Position numbers and translations under genes: made by a program. Of a stretch of 64,000 nt of DNA, positions 52,329 to 60,575 are shown in pieces. Position 1 is the stretch's first letter. The number at the start of each line of letters is the position of its first letter. A model generated the notes under the pieces. The model saw only the letters and a program-made list of their open reading frames with translations. It was not told the DNA's origin and searched no databases. The stretch is from AP-15 sp963787425 (GTDB lineage Bacteria > Pseudomonadota > Alphaproteobacteria > ATCC43930 > CGMCC-115725): the NCBI GenBank assembly GCA_963787425.1, contig CAWBCV010000005.1, positions 1 through 64,000 on the forward strand. The letters run 5' to 3'.

Positions 52329-52606
52329 GCGGTGCGGAAACAGGGGCTTTAAGCCTCCGTTTCTCCCTCCCGGCAGCCCTGCGACCCGAGCAGTTCGGTG
52401 GCCTGCCGGAGCAGTTCCGCAACGTACTGTTACTCCCCTCAAGGGGCCGAAGTCAGACACGCCGCGCGGGAGGCTGTGCTGAGCCCGGGTATCGTGCCAT
52501 GCTGCCCTCGTTTTTGCCCCGTTCCACGGGTGTCCCGAGAGGAATATCTTTCGCAAGAGACCCCAGTTGTGGTAACCGATTAGAGTTTGAAGCGGAGGGT
52601 GGTCCA

Positions 52607-52957
52607 ATGAACAGTGAACAGGAACAACGGCTGCAAATCGTATTAGAAAAACTTAGCCGTGATAATATACGTCTGACTGAGAGTGCAGACTCTGTATTAC
52701 GTTCAGCTATTGATGCCATTTCCAACGAACCTTATCGACGTTGGCCTGAATTTGCCCGCTCGCTAGAATATCGTAATACTCTGCAAACTAATATTATAGA
52801 CCTTGTAGAGCATTTTTTACGTGTTATTGCCACATATGAACGAACCAACACCATAGAGTATTTCGACATATCTCTGCATGTACCTCATTTTATGCGCGCT
52901 TTTTGCGAAGGAGATTGGATTGATCCCATCAGCCACCCAATCTATACAATGCGATGA
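52607..52957 (+). CDS. AT-rich islet gene 1, soluble helical protein
   Basis: 116 aa from the ATG at 52607-52609. It reads EQRLQIVLEKLSRDNIRLTE, YRRWPEFARSLEYRNTLQ and NIIDLVEHFLRVIATYERT, an all-helical protein of unknown family. Base composition is clearly lower in GC than its neighbours. Its TGA overlaps the next ATG. Confidence 0.6.
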   Translation: MNSEQEQRLQIVLEKLSRDNIRLTESADSVLRSAIDAISNEPYRRWPEFARSLEYRNTLQTNIIDLVEHFLRVIATYERTNTIEYFDISLHVPHFMRAFCEGDWIDPISHPIYTMR

Positions 52958-53364
52958 CCGATTTATCGGTCACGACGCAACCTGCCCCATCCTCCCGGAC
53001 ATCCGAAAAGGACCGATGGTCGGTTCTATTAGAATTTCTCAAAGTCGCTATCGCCATATCCTCAGCGATAATAGGCGCATCCGTTGTTATATACATTGAT
53101 CCTAACAGACGACCAGTAGGCGTATCTAAGTACGTATTAATAATTGAATTGCTGTTAGTGTTGATGACTTTAATATTTTCGATTCGCGCAATCGTTTTAA
53201 TGAGTAATATTGTACTTAACGCAGATCATTTGCCCACCGCTGAAAAAGAAAAGATAGGCGGTAAAGTAAAGCGAGCCGCTACGACGAGTTATGTTGGAAT
53301 ATTATTTTTTGCTATGGTTTTATTAGTATTCGTATTGCTAAACATGTCTTTTGGCATAACCTAA
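52954..53364 (+). CDS. AT-rich islet gene 2, three-helix membrane protein
   Basis: 136 aa. Three hydrophobic helices: about 27-47 (LKVAIAISSAIIGASVVIYI), 60-83 (YVLIIELLLVLMTLIFSI) and 111-132 (YVGILFFAMVLLVFVLL). Coupled by ATGA to the helical protein before it. A soluble-plus-membrane pair in a foreign islet fits an effector module, but this is inference. Confidence 0.6.
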   Translation: MTDLSVTTQPAPSSRTSEKDRWSVLLEFLKVAIAISSAIIGASVVIYIDPNRRPVGVSKYVLIIELLLVLMTLIFSIRAIVLMSNIVLNADHLPTAEKEKIGGKVKRAATTSYVGILFFAMVLLVFVLLNMSFGIT

Positions 53365-53732
53365 CTCGGGGACGGCTGGGCCGGACTGACCAATATTTTA
53401 GATGTAGGTGGGCTAAATGCAGATTTGAATGTCGTGACCAGATTATTGTTCGGAAAGATTTTGGATATTTTAGATATAGTTTCAACATCATTCAGATATG
53501 CTGCGGCCCACAAAGCTTTGTTAATGTCGGCACCGTAGGAAACGAGCATTCGTGCGGTAAGCTCATCGTCTCGGTCCGCAGCTTTCCTTAAAGCCATTTC
53601 TAGTCTCGCATGAACATCTACGCCGAGTACAATTAGAGACGCGGCTATCTTGGTATGACCGTTATCGACGGCGCGAAAAAACGCATCGTTCAAATAGCTG
53701 GTATTTCTGGCATGTGGCACTGTATCCTCCAA
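53361..53732 (-). CDS. AT-rich islet gene 3, ankyrin-repeat-like protein
   Basis: 123 aa, convergent with gene 2 and overlapping its stop. Repeat-like helical pairs are visible: DAFFRAVDNGHTKIAASLIV, LGVDVHARLEMALRKAADRD and ELTARMLVSYGADINKAL. These match the ankyrin plan. Ankyrin proteins bind other proteins; the partner here is unknown. Confidence 0.6.
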   Translation of the reverse strand: MEDTVPHARNTSYLNDAFFRAVDNGHTKIAASLIVLGVDVHARLEMALRKAADRDDELTARMLVSYGADINKALWAAAYLNDVETISKISKIFPNNNLVTTFKSAFSPPTSKILVSPAQPSPS

Positions 53733-54384
53733 TAATCTGACCTGTATAGCAATGAGGGCATCACCATACCTATGAATTAACTCGTAGTATATATATGAGT
53801 TGGTAAATCTACTAAAAGCAACAATATTACCGTTCCACCACTTGCGCCTAAATTGTTCTTATGCAAACCGGCGAGCAGCGTCAGCCAGGCCCAGCACACA
53901 CAGCGTTTAACCTTCGGCTGTCCTTCCTGAGCCTTTTAATCACGGATTTCTGTGGCTTTGCGGTCGCTGTTCAAAAGGAGGGAACCCTTTTGTTCCCTTC
54001 GGCCCTGTCTTGTAACCTATTGAGCCAAGGGGACTTGGACGGGACAAAAGGGTAAGATCTTAACCCTTGTGCATCTGGCTCCCCGGCATACGGTGGTTGG
54101 TCGAAGCTCTGGGGTCCGAACCATGGCAGAGTTCTGAAAACAGCCGTTGCCGAAAACCAGGTGGGGACGCGAGGGGAGTGATCAGGTTCGGACGATCAGG
54201 CCTTGCCCCTGGCCCGCGTCTCCGCCTCCTTGCTGCGGGCGCAGCGGGATCGTGCCGAACCGGGTATGAGATGGCCGCCCGCCGGCTTCGTAATTGGTAG
54301 CTAAACGCAGGATTTCATTGGAGGGATTTGATCAGTAAAAGCGGTCCGCTGTTCTCTCCGACACAACCAGTGTATTATACTGGT
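53733..54384. repeat. Gene-poor stretch with palindromic block, copy B
   Basis: No confident gene. Bases 53972-54053 repeat the arrangement at 13882-13966: GGGAACCCTTTTGTTCCC, then TTGTAACCTATTGAGCC, GGGGACTTGG and GGGACAAAAGGGT; a further dyad AAGGGTAAGATCTTAACCCTT crosses the end. The stretch 54064-54300 has open frames without family motifs. Confidence 0.55.
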
Positions 54385-54723
54385 ATGACCGCATCTGATA
54401 AAAACAACATGCTTTTGCTTTGCTTGTTGCGGGCTTTCTCCGACCTCGACAAGAACTTCCCCTTGCCTTACGCCGTTTTCCTGGCGGAGGTCGCCCGCAA
54501 CGAAGGCTGTTCCTTAACCGACCTGCGCAAGGCGACCGGCATGCCCCTCCTGTCGCGCATTCTGTGGGCTTTGTCGACGAAACGCCAGAACGGCGCCGAG
54601 CCGTACCGGCTGATAGAGCAGGATTACGCGGCCTGCGATGGCCGCCGCAAAGCGATCCGGCTTTCGGCCAGGGGGCGGAAATTTATTGCCCGGGTGAGCG
54701 CCATTCTGGATCAGGCGGCCTGA
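54385..54723 (+). CDS. MarR-like winged-helix protein
   Basis: 112 aa. The helix-turn-helix is PLPYAVFLAEVARNEGCSL then TDLRKATGMPLLSRILWAL, with a wing and LSARGRKFIARVSAIL at the end. The start at 54385 lies just after the dyad-like CCAGTGTATTATACTGG, a likely operator. It is convergent with the luxI-associated small ORF and may be unrelated to quorum sensing. Confidence 0.65.
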   Translation: MTASDKNNMLLLCLLRAFSDLDKNFPLPYAVFLAEVARNEGCSLTDLRKATGMPLLSRILWALSTKRQNGAEPYRLIEQDYAACDGRRKAIRLSARGRKFIARVSAILDQAA

Positions 54724-54735
54724 ACAGGCACGGCG

Positions 54736-54966
54736 TCAGTTTTCATTGGCGGCGGGGATGTGACCGGACCGGAGGAACAGGTAGTACAGGGTAAAGCACA
54801 TATTGAACGTCGAATTGATAAGCGTGCAGATTTCCTCGGACCCCGTTTTCAGCGCCTCCCTTCTCAGGTACTCGAGGGCTGCGACAATATTCTGGATCCG
54901 CTCATAGTCGTACTTCTCCTCCCGGTCCAATGGGAGAAGCGGCTCGCGGTCAGGCGGCCTGGTCAT
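54736..54966 (-). CDS. Small protein downstream of luxI, 76 aa
   Basis: It reads LPLDREEKYDYERIQNIVAA then LEYLRREALKTGSEEICTLI and NMCFTLYYLFLRSG. It is helical, with an aromatic C-terminus. Its start overlaps the end of luxI by 17 bases, so the two are co-translated. Not recognised; it may tune the synthase or the signal. Confidence 0.6.
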   Translation of the reverse strand: MTRPPDREPLLPLDREEKYDYERIQNIVAALEYLRREALKTGSEEICTLINSTFNMCFTLYYLFLRSGHIPAANEN

Positions 54967-55597
54967 AGGAGAAGCCTTTCTTCCGCGCGCCCGGCTGGAA
55001 CGCCAGGACGGCTTCGTCGATGCCGGTCTTGGCGCGGACGTTGCGCAGCTGGGCGTGGTCTATAGGGATGGCGACGGCGCGGATCCTGTGGCCGCCGATC
55101 ATGGCGACCGGCCCCAGATATTCCATGCCGATGCCGGGTTTTTCGAAGACGCTGCGGTAGATGTAGGTCGGCATCATGCCGATTATTTTCGTGATACCCT
55201 TATCCAGCCCGAATTCCAGATAGGCCGCGGCCATTTCGTGGACGATGCGGGTGCGCAGGGCCGGCGCGGCGTCCTTGTCGATGCAGTAGCGCGTGCCTTC
55301 CCAGACCTGCTCCGACTGCAAGAGCGCCTTGTCCTCGACCAGGCCCGGCCAGAGGTCTTTGAGCATGCAGCCCTGCGTGGTGGGGGTGAGGCGGCTGACG
55401 CCAAGCGCCCGGCCGTCAGGGGTGTGATAGACCAGATAATGGCTCGCCGGCGTGTCGTACTGATCGTACTCCATGCCGTTGTAGATCCGGACATCGTAGT
55501 CCTGGCGCTCGATAAAGGCCCTGTAGCGGAGCCGGAACTGCGAATGAAACGCCGGCCCGAACAAATGGATGTTTTCGCAGGTGATGCAGGAAATCAT
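54950..55597 (-). CDS. luxI: LuxI-type acyl-homoserine lactone synthase
   Basis: 215 aa. Invariant LuxI residues sit at their canonical positions: Arg24 and Phe28 in LRYRAFIERQDYDV, Asp45 and Asp48 in EYDQYDTP, Arg69 in LGVSRLTPT, Glu100 and Arg103 in QVWEGTRYCID. The usual Trp34 is Tyr34. It makes N-acyl-homoserine lactone from S-adenosylmethionine and an acyl donor. It is 62 bp after luxR on the same strand, with a degenerate lux box in between. Confidence 0.93.
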   Translation of the reverse strand: MISCITCENIHLFGPAFHSQFRLRYRAFIERQDYDVRIYNGMEYDQYDTPASHYLVYHTPDGRALGVSRLTPTTQGCMLKDLWPGLVEDKALLQSEQVWEGTRYCIDKDAAPALRTRIVHEMAAAYLEFGLDKGITKIIGMMPTYIYRSVFEKPGIGMEYLGPVAMIGGHRIRAVAIPIDHAQLRNVRAKTGIDEAVLAFQPGARKKGFSYDQAA

Positions 55598-55653
55598 GGG
55601 CGCCTCCGCAACCGTTAAGTCACGGCAACCATCAAATCACGGCGGCTTCCCCG

Positions 55654-55677
55654 AAAAACTCACGAGGTCTCGTATTT
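55654..55677 (-). promoter_or_regulatory. Degenerate lux box upstream of luxI
   Basis: On the plus strand AAAACTCACGAG-GT-CTCGTATTT overlaps the luxR stop codon. Compared with the box at 57595-57620, one arm (TCACGAG) is kept and the other lacks one G (CTCGTATTT against CTCGTGATTT). It is centred about 70 bp before the luxI start, fitting autoinduction by LuxR. Confidence 0.65.
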
Positions 55678-56418
55678 CAGGTGGATGAGGCCTTTGCAGA
55701 TGGCTTTTGCAACGGCGGTGGTGCGGTTGTTGGTCTCCAGCTTGCGGAAGATTTTGCGCATATGGGAGTCCACAGTATGGACGCTCATATGCAGGGCGGA
55801 GGCGATCTCCGAGTCGCTGCGCCCTTGCCCCACCATGGTCAGGACATCGAGCTCGCGTTCGGTCAGGAACAGATTGATCCCCGGACCGGCGTCGCATTTC
55901 TTGAGGCGTTTGAACGCAGTGTAAAAATGGTGGCCGTAGGCGCTCAAGAGATCGAGATTGCCGTCGAGGGCGTCCTTCTTTTCGGCGGTCGCGAGCGCAA
56001 TCCCGGCCGTCTGGTTGTTTGGCCCGCGCATCAAGAGACCAAGGCCGTTGTTCAATCCCGCCTCCTCCCCAAGATGGAGGCAGAGGCGCTGCTTTTTGCA
56101 GAGATCAAGGCGGCGGGGAATTTCCTTCCACTCGAAGATGCCGACCGTCCGGCTGGCATGGATCAGCACCGGGTCGAGACGATCGAACCCCTTCTCGAAA
56201 TAATATTTGAGCCAGTCGTCGGGATAATTATGGATCAGGCCGAGCTTCGCCGGCGTGCCGATGTCGTCATGCTCGGTGGCAAGCGAAAATATCGCCCGGT
56301 CGATCCCGTGCTGCCTGACGGTGTCGACAAAGAGCTTGAACAGGGCTTCCACGCTTTTTGCCGCATTGGCCCTGTCGACATAATCCTCGAAGCAATGCTG
56401 CTTTTTGACCCTGTTCAT
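55660..56418 (-). CDS. luxR: LuxR-family autoinducer-binding regulator
   Basis: 252 aa from MNRVKKQ (an upstream in-frame start is at 56436). The autoinducer-binding domain shows the conserved Trp and Tyr of DDWLKYYFEKGFDRLDPVL, Asp-Pro in the same block, Trp in GIFEWKEIPRR and Gly in NGLGLLMRG. The DNA-binding domain is LTERELDVLTMVGQGRSDSE then IASALHMSVHTVDSHMRKIF. It binds the lux boxes when bound to signal. A sigma-70-type promoter lies upstream. Confidence 0.92.
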   Translation of the reverse strand: MNRVKKQHCFEDYVDRANAAKSVEALFKLFVDTVRQHGIDRAIFSLATEHDDIGTPAKLGLIHNYPDDWLKYYFEKGFDRLDPVLIHASRTVGIFEWKEIPRRLDLCKKQRLCLHLGEEAGLNNGLGLLMRGPNNQTAGIALATAEKKDALDGNLDLLSAYGHHFYTAFKRLKKCDAGPGINLFLTERELDVLTMVGQGRSDSEIASALHMSVHTVDSHMRKIFRKLETNNRTTAVAKAICKGLIHLKYETS

Positions 56419-56531
56419 CGTGGCTTCCCTGGCCACTGCCGGGTTTGCCGCCGCGGGACCGAAGAGATCCCGGAGCGAATACCCTCGTATGTTGTTTAAA
56501 AGCCGGTACGCAGAAAACTATACTCGAGATC

Positions 56532-56560
56532 AAGATACGTTCTGACGGGGGAAGTGTCAA
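56532..56560 (-). promoter_or_regulatory. Sigma-70 promoter of luxR
   Basis: Reading the minus strand, TTGACA is followed after exactly 17 bp by TATCTT, near the consensus. The luxR start is about 100 bp downstream. No lux box overlaps it, so luxR is probably expressed constitutively. Confidence 0.7.
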
Positions 56561-56628
56561 AGCGGAACGGGTGATAACATAACGAAAGAACAGCCGGCCG
56601 GGGCGGCTCTCGCCATACTCTCGCCTGG

Positions 56629-57537
56629 TCAGGGGTTTCCGGTCGCCGCACGGTTTGCGGCCAGCATGCGGGCGCGATGTTCTGCGAGCGTCGGCTGGAC
56701 TTCCTTCGGAATGAATTCGCGGAACGCGGACGGCTGGAGGCGGCCCTCTTTCAGGAGCCGGATGGGGTCTTCCCCCTCGACGCAGCCGAGATTGGGTTCG
56801 TGCACAAAATACCCCAGCAGGCGCTGCAGCTCGTCCGGCAGCGTGCGGGCGATATCGGGCGGCACCGCGAGGTACTGGTTCTCGGCCTGGCGCAGCCAGC
56901 CGAGGCAATAGCTGATGACGATGCCGGTCCGGGGCGTTTCGGTGCGGTTGGCGCCGCCCGCGTGCAGCAGCGACCCGAAATAAATCAGCACGGAGCCCTT
57001 CGGCATTGCGCCTTGCGTGATTTCATGGGCTTCCGGCCTCCGGCCGCGCGGCCATTTGTGGCTGCCCGGCACGAGCAGCGTCGCGCCGTTCTCCGCCGTG
57101 AAGTCGTCGACCGCCCACATGCAGTTGATCATCGCCTCCCTTCCCGGGTGCTCGAAACCGAACATCAGGTCGTCGGCATGGATGAGCTGCTGCGGCTCGC
57201 CGGGGCCGATCTGGATTCCTTGCGTGAGATTGAGCTGATAGGCGCGGCAGGATGGGAGCAGGAATTCGTCCATGACCGCCAGGATAGGGGGCTCGACGCT
57301 CATCTGCCGGCAGGCCGGTGATTTGGCGATCAGGCCGCTTAAGCGCTTGGTCGCGAAGCCGTAGAAATTCCCCTGGCACGGCGCGGCTGCCGCCAGCAGC
57401 GGACAGATTTCGGCTTCGAGCAGCCTGTGGCGCATGTCGCCCAGGACATTCTCGATGACGATGCATCCCTGCTCTTCGAGGATTTCGTTGACGATGCCGG
57501 GCTTCTCGCCGCGGCGGACCCTTTGAATGCTGCTCAT
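56629..57537 (-). CDS. Phytanoyl-CoA dioxygenase (PhyH) family protein
   Basis: 302 aa from MSSIQRV (GGAG- and AAGGGG-like sequence before it). Fe(II) ligands are His120 and Asp122 in QQLIHADDLMFGF and His192 in SLLHAGGANRTETPR, with Arg203 for 2-oxoglutarate. Family members hydroxylate acyl chains or natural products. It is divergent from the desaturase gene with a lux box between, and lies upstream of luxR on the same strand. A role in a quorum-controlled product is inferred. Confidence 0.88.
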   Translation of the reverse strand: MSSIQRVRRGEKPGIVNEILEEQGCIVIENVLGDMRHRLLEAEICPLLAAAAPCQGNFYGFATKRLSGLIAKSPACRQMSVEPPILAVMDEFLLPSCRAYQLNLTQGIQIGPGEPQQLIHADDLMFGFEHPGREAMINCMWAVDDFTAENGATLLVPGSHKWPRGRRPEAHEITQGAMPKGSVLIYFGSLLHAGGANRTETPRTGIVISYCLGWLRQAENQYLAVPPDIARTLPDELQRLLGYFVHEPNLGCVEGEDPIRLLKEGRLQPSAFREFIPKEVQPTLAEHRARMLAANRAATGNP

Positions 57538-57594
57538 GCCCCTTGCTCCCTTGGTTGGTCTTTCCCGAAAAGGGTAGCCGCGGGGGCGTCCTCG

Positions 57595-57620
57595 AAAAAT
57601 CACGAGACCTCGTGATTTTT
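57595..57620. promoter_or_regulatory. Near-perfect 26-bp lux box between phyH and desaturase
   Basis: Arms AAAAATCACGAG and CTCGTGATTTTT, each 12 bp, around AC. It is centred in the gap between the divergent PhyH (start 57537) and desaturase (start 57681) genes. The palindrome matches the degenerate box before luxI, so LuxR binding is the natural reading. Confidence 0.85.
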
Positions 57621-57680
57621 ATTCCGGCGGCGGAAAATACCCTTGAGCTCCTGGAACACCGCGAAAAGGAGCTTGAAAAG

Positions 57681-58604
57681 ATGCGCCCGACGGAAACCCT
57701 GCCCCGCAGAGACCTCATCACCCCCGCCCAGCTTAAAATACTCAACAAGCGGGCAGTCTGGCCGTGGCTGAAAGACGCCCTGCTCGACTGGGCGGTCATG
57801 ACCGGGGCCATCATCCTGGCCGGTCTCTGGAACAACCCGGCCGGATACGCGCTCGCTGTCCTGATCGTCGGCAACCGGCAGCATGGCCTTGCGCTGCTCG
57901 GGCATGACGGGACGCACTGCACCCTCTCGCACAATCGGACGCTGAACGAAACTCTCACGAACCTGCTGGCCTGGTGGCCGCTGCTGCTCACCAATGGCGG
58001 CTACCGCGCCTTGCACACCGATCATCACCGGCACTTAAGCACCGACCGCGATCCGGAGATCGTCCACAAGAAAGCGCGGGCGCCGCAATGGGACTTGCCC
58101 GCGTCGCTGACGAGAATCCTGCTCTATGCCGCGAAAGACCTGGCCGGGTATTCGATCCCGGATTTCTGGATCATTGTCAGGTTTTCGAAGCCGCCGCGCA
58201 AAGCCGATTACCTGGGCCTCGCCGCCTTTCACCTGATCGCGAACGCCGCGCTGATCTGGACCGGCCTGTGGTGGGTGTCCGCGCTGTGGTATGGATCCCT
58301 CGTCACCGCCTTCATGATGTTCTTCCGGCTTCGCCTGTGGATCGAGCATCAAGGATCGGACCTCGCACATCGCCTCGATCTCAAGCCCTGGCAGGCGGCG
58401 CTGCTGGCGCCGCATTTGGCCTGGCATCACTGGGAGCACCATCAATGGCCGGCGGTGCCGTACTGGAAACTGCCCGCGCTGCGCAGGCTGGTCCCGGGCG
58501 AGCCGCTTGTGACGCTGTCGTCGCTGATCAAATTTTACGGCCGCTGTGCCGCGGCGCCGTCTGGTCATCCGCGGCGCATACTGTCCGGCGGGAAGGCAGC
58601 TTGA
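57681..58604 (+). CDS. Membrane fatty-acid desaturase family protein
   Basis: 307 aa. The start at 57681 is set by AAGGAG upstream and by lying beyond the lux box. Di-iron histidine boxes: HDGTH, HTDHHRH and a late HHWEHH. Hydrophobic segments include DWAVMTGAIILAGLW and LGLAAFHLIANAALIWTGL. Such enzymes desaturate or hydroxylate acyl chains in the inner membrane. With the divergent PhyH it forms a pair of acyl-modifying oxygenases under one regulatory site. Confidence 0.9.
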   Translation: MRPTETLPRRDLITPAQLKILNKRAVWPWLKDALLDWAVMTGAIILAGLWNNPAGYALAVLIVGNRQHGLALLGHDGTHCTLSHNRTLNETLTNLLAWWPLLLTNGGYRALHTDHHRHLSTDRDPEIVHKKARAPQWDLPASLTRILLYAAKDLAGYSIPDFWIIVRFSKPPRKADYLGLAAFHLIANAALIWTGLWWVSALWYGSLVTAFMMFFRLRLWIEHQGSDLAHRLDLKPWQAALLAPHLAWHHWEHHQWPAVPYWKLPALRRLVPGEPLVTLSSLIKFYGRCAAAPSGHPRRILSGGKAA

Positions 58605-58745
58605 GAGGCGGGCGCGATGCACAAGCGAAAGTCCGCCTCCCCTGCCCGATTTTCACGGGCCGATCTCTTTCACACAGACTTCATGGCGGCAATTCCGCTA
58701 CTGCTTTGTCCACAGATATTGTTAGCTAAACGATGGAGGAAAAAT

Positions 58746-58967
58746 ATGGCTAACGTTTACATAGAACCCCGCCCGAAAGGTCGTCCAGAGGGAAGCGCGA
58801 TTGAGGATTACGTTGTGGAAGACCATGCTGACCATGTTCTACACACATGCAAAACGCAGGAGGAAGCAATCCGCTGGGCGCAAGGGCAGGGGCATCACCC
58901 GCTTGTTGCTCGTGTGCGGCATCTGAACGACAAAAAAATACCGGATCATTGGCGGTCTGCGGTGTGA
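58746..58967 (+). CDS. Small DUF2188-like accessory protein
   Basis: 73 aa. The start at ATG 58746 follows GAGGAAAAAT. It reads NVYIEPRPKGRPEGSAIEDY, then KTQEEAIRWAQGQGHHPLVA and RVRHLNDKKIPDHWR. This resembles short DUF2188-type proteins found on mobile elements. Function unknown. Confidence 0.6.
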   Translation: MANVYIEPRPKGRPEGSAIEDYVVEDHADHVLHTCKTQEEAIRWAQGQGHHPLVARVRHLNDKKIPDHWRSAV

Positions 58968-59022
58968 CCGGACAAAGAGGGAAGGCTTCAGCGTTCCCGG
59001 CATGGTGGCGGGCGTCCCCGCC

Positions 59023-59237
59023 TTACGAGAGATCGCGTTGCATGCAGTAGCCGACCCATTCGTGCATGGTCATGCCATGTGCTGCGGCCTGTAGCTTGAC
59101 CGGTTCGCGGGTACGTCCGGTGATGTTGACGCGGGCTTCAACCCCGCCGTCCGTCAGGTCGATCAACCGCACCTGAAATTCTTCGGGCGGAAAATGAGCT
59201 ATGTCGCCCAGCCCGCCATGGCGTCGTTCTCGTTCAT
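59023..59237 (-). pseudogene. Small HicB/ribbon-like protein, one-base frameshift
   Basis: The start frame reads MNENDAMAGWA, then stops. Adding one base to the C-run at 59207-59209 gives ADIAHFPPEEFQVRLIDL, DGGVEARVNITGRTREPVK and AAHGMTMHEWVGYCMQRDL. The C-terminal part resembles an RHH-type helix pair. Its ATG overlaps the stop of the gene upstream. Confidence 0.6.
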
Positions 59238-59482
59238 TGTTTCAGGGCCTTTTCTTCTCGCCGGTGCACTCTCTCTTCGGCGTATGCCTTCGCGTCTCGC
59301 GCGGTGGCAAATTGCTCGCCGGGGCCGGGGTCAAACCCCTTGGGCTGATAGTGAAAGCTCAGCGTAAAAAAACGGCCGCCCTTGTGGGTTTCAGGGCGAA
59401 CCAGTGCAAAAAACATACGGCGCTTAAACTGTATCAGCCCGGTCCATGCGCCTTTATCTCTACTCCATTCGATTGTGTTCAT
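59234..59482 (-). CDS. Small hypothetical protein, 82 aa
   Basis: It reads NTIEWSRDKGAWTGLIQFKR, RFFTLSFHYQPKGFDPGPGE and FATARDAKAYAEERV. It is beta-rich, then helical. It forms a two-gene unit with the broken gene after it. Not recognised; possibly a mobile-element accessory or toxin-antitoxin partner. Confidence 0.5.
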   Translation of the reverse strand: MNTIEWSRDKGAWTGLIQFKRRMFFALVRPETHKGGRFFTLSFHYQPKGFDPGPGEQFATARDAKAYAEERVHRREEKALKQ

Positions 59483-59968
59483 ACCGTGACTTCAGCGCAA
59501 TTCGGGTTTTCCCGGCAACGGCTCCGCGAAAGTTTTCCACAACGGTCGGCTTCGCTTTCGTCGCGCAAAAAAACGCCCGCGGTGGCTGCCGATGAGTATG
59601 AGGGATTCGGGAAAGCCGCATCCGCTGCGTCGCCCCATCCCCTGCCTCCGCAAAACGGCTTCTGCTGCCGCCGCTCGAAACTGCCGCTCATTCGCTGTCG
59701 CCGCCTGTGCCCGTGGCCTGAACACCAGCCTTCATCCTTTTCCGCCTGCCCTCGTCCCTGCTAGGGCCTTTCATCCCCGTCACGGTCGCATGCGCGCCGG
59801 ACTGATGGGCGCAAGGGATCGCCGCCGTGTCCCCAAAATTTCCGAAGGCGGAAATCCCGGGTGATCCCCCTCGGCGGGCTCAACCCTTGAACGCCCGTCC
59901 GCCGGCATGCCGTCCGCGAGGCATGAAAGGCCCCATGGCGGGGCCTCCGGAAAGACAGGAGCAAAACG
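59483..59968. other. Intergenic with a 5' hairpin
   Basis: No supportable gene; frames are open on several strands because of GC bias. A strong hairpin, AGGCCCC-ATGGC-GGGGCCT (59928-59946), lies 23 bp before the small gene at 59969. Confidence 0.5.
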
Positions 59969-60154
59969 ATGAAACTGATTTCAACGCACGAGCTGAACAA
60001 ATGCAGCGACAGCGAACTGGCGGCGATGTTTCATGCGGTGTGGATCAGCCTGATCCGCACGAAGCGGGGATCGCCCGAGCGCAGGAACGCGCTCGCCTCG
60101 CTCGAAAACATCACCCGGGCGCGCTCGTCCCGCCAGTACGGATGCCGGCCTTGA
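59969..60154 (+). CDS. Small conserved accessory protein, 61 aa
   Basis: It begins MKLISTHELNKCSDSELAAM, then FHAVWISLIRTKRGSPERRN and ALASLENITRAR. CAGGAGC lies 7 nt upstream. I recall similar short proteins repeated on plasmids and integrative elements of alphaproteobacteria. Function unknown. Confidence 0.65.
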   Translation: MKLISTHELNKCSDSELAAMFHAVWISLIRTKRGSPERRNALASLENITRARSSRQYGCRP

Positions 60155-60575
60155 GGCGTGCGCCGGTCCCGGTCCCGTCAGGGCCGGGACCACTGCCGTC
60201 CCCTTTTTTGGCCGTTGGCAACCAAGTACTTTTGACTAAAGGAGCGCCGGCAGCCGTTCATGCCATAGCCGCTTCAATCCGTGGAAACGGCGCGCTGTTC
60301 TCATCGCCATCCCTTTGTTCGATCCGAAAAGGCCCATCCCTCCGTCCCGACCCTGCGGTGGACCCTCGCGGCGCGGCGGCGGACCGGTCAAAAGCGCCGC
60401 TTGCGGCGGGACCGGAAGATTTTTGCCCTCTATTCCTTGGCAAAAATACCGGACCCGCCTTTTGATCCGGGCCGCCGCCGTGCCGCACGCTGGACCGCAT
60501 GGCGGGGCTTGATTTATATAACACTAGGTGTTATACTTGTACTTGGAGTGCCTTGAAGGCTGCCGATGGAGGCAT
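60155..60575. promoter_or_regulatory. Intergenic with toxin-antitoxin operator
   Basis: No gene is recognised in 60155-60510. At 60517-60535 lies a perfect palindrome, TATAACAC-TAG-GTGTTATA, followed by ACTTGTACTTG. It is 40 bp before the toxin start and is the likely binding site of the XRE antitoxin. Confidence 0.65.

Noticed and set aside
54067..54300. 77-aa open frame MCIWLPGIRW...
   Set aside because: No Shine-Dalgarno, no family motif, and atypical composition; left unannotated.
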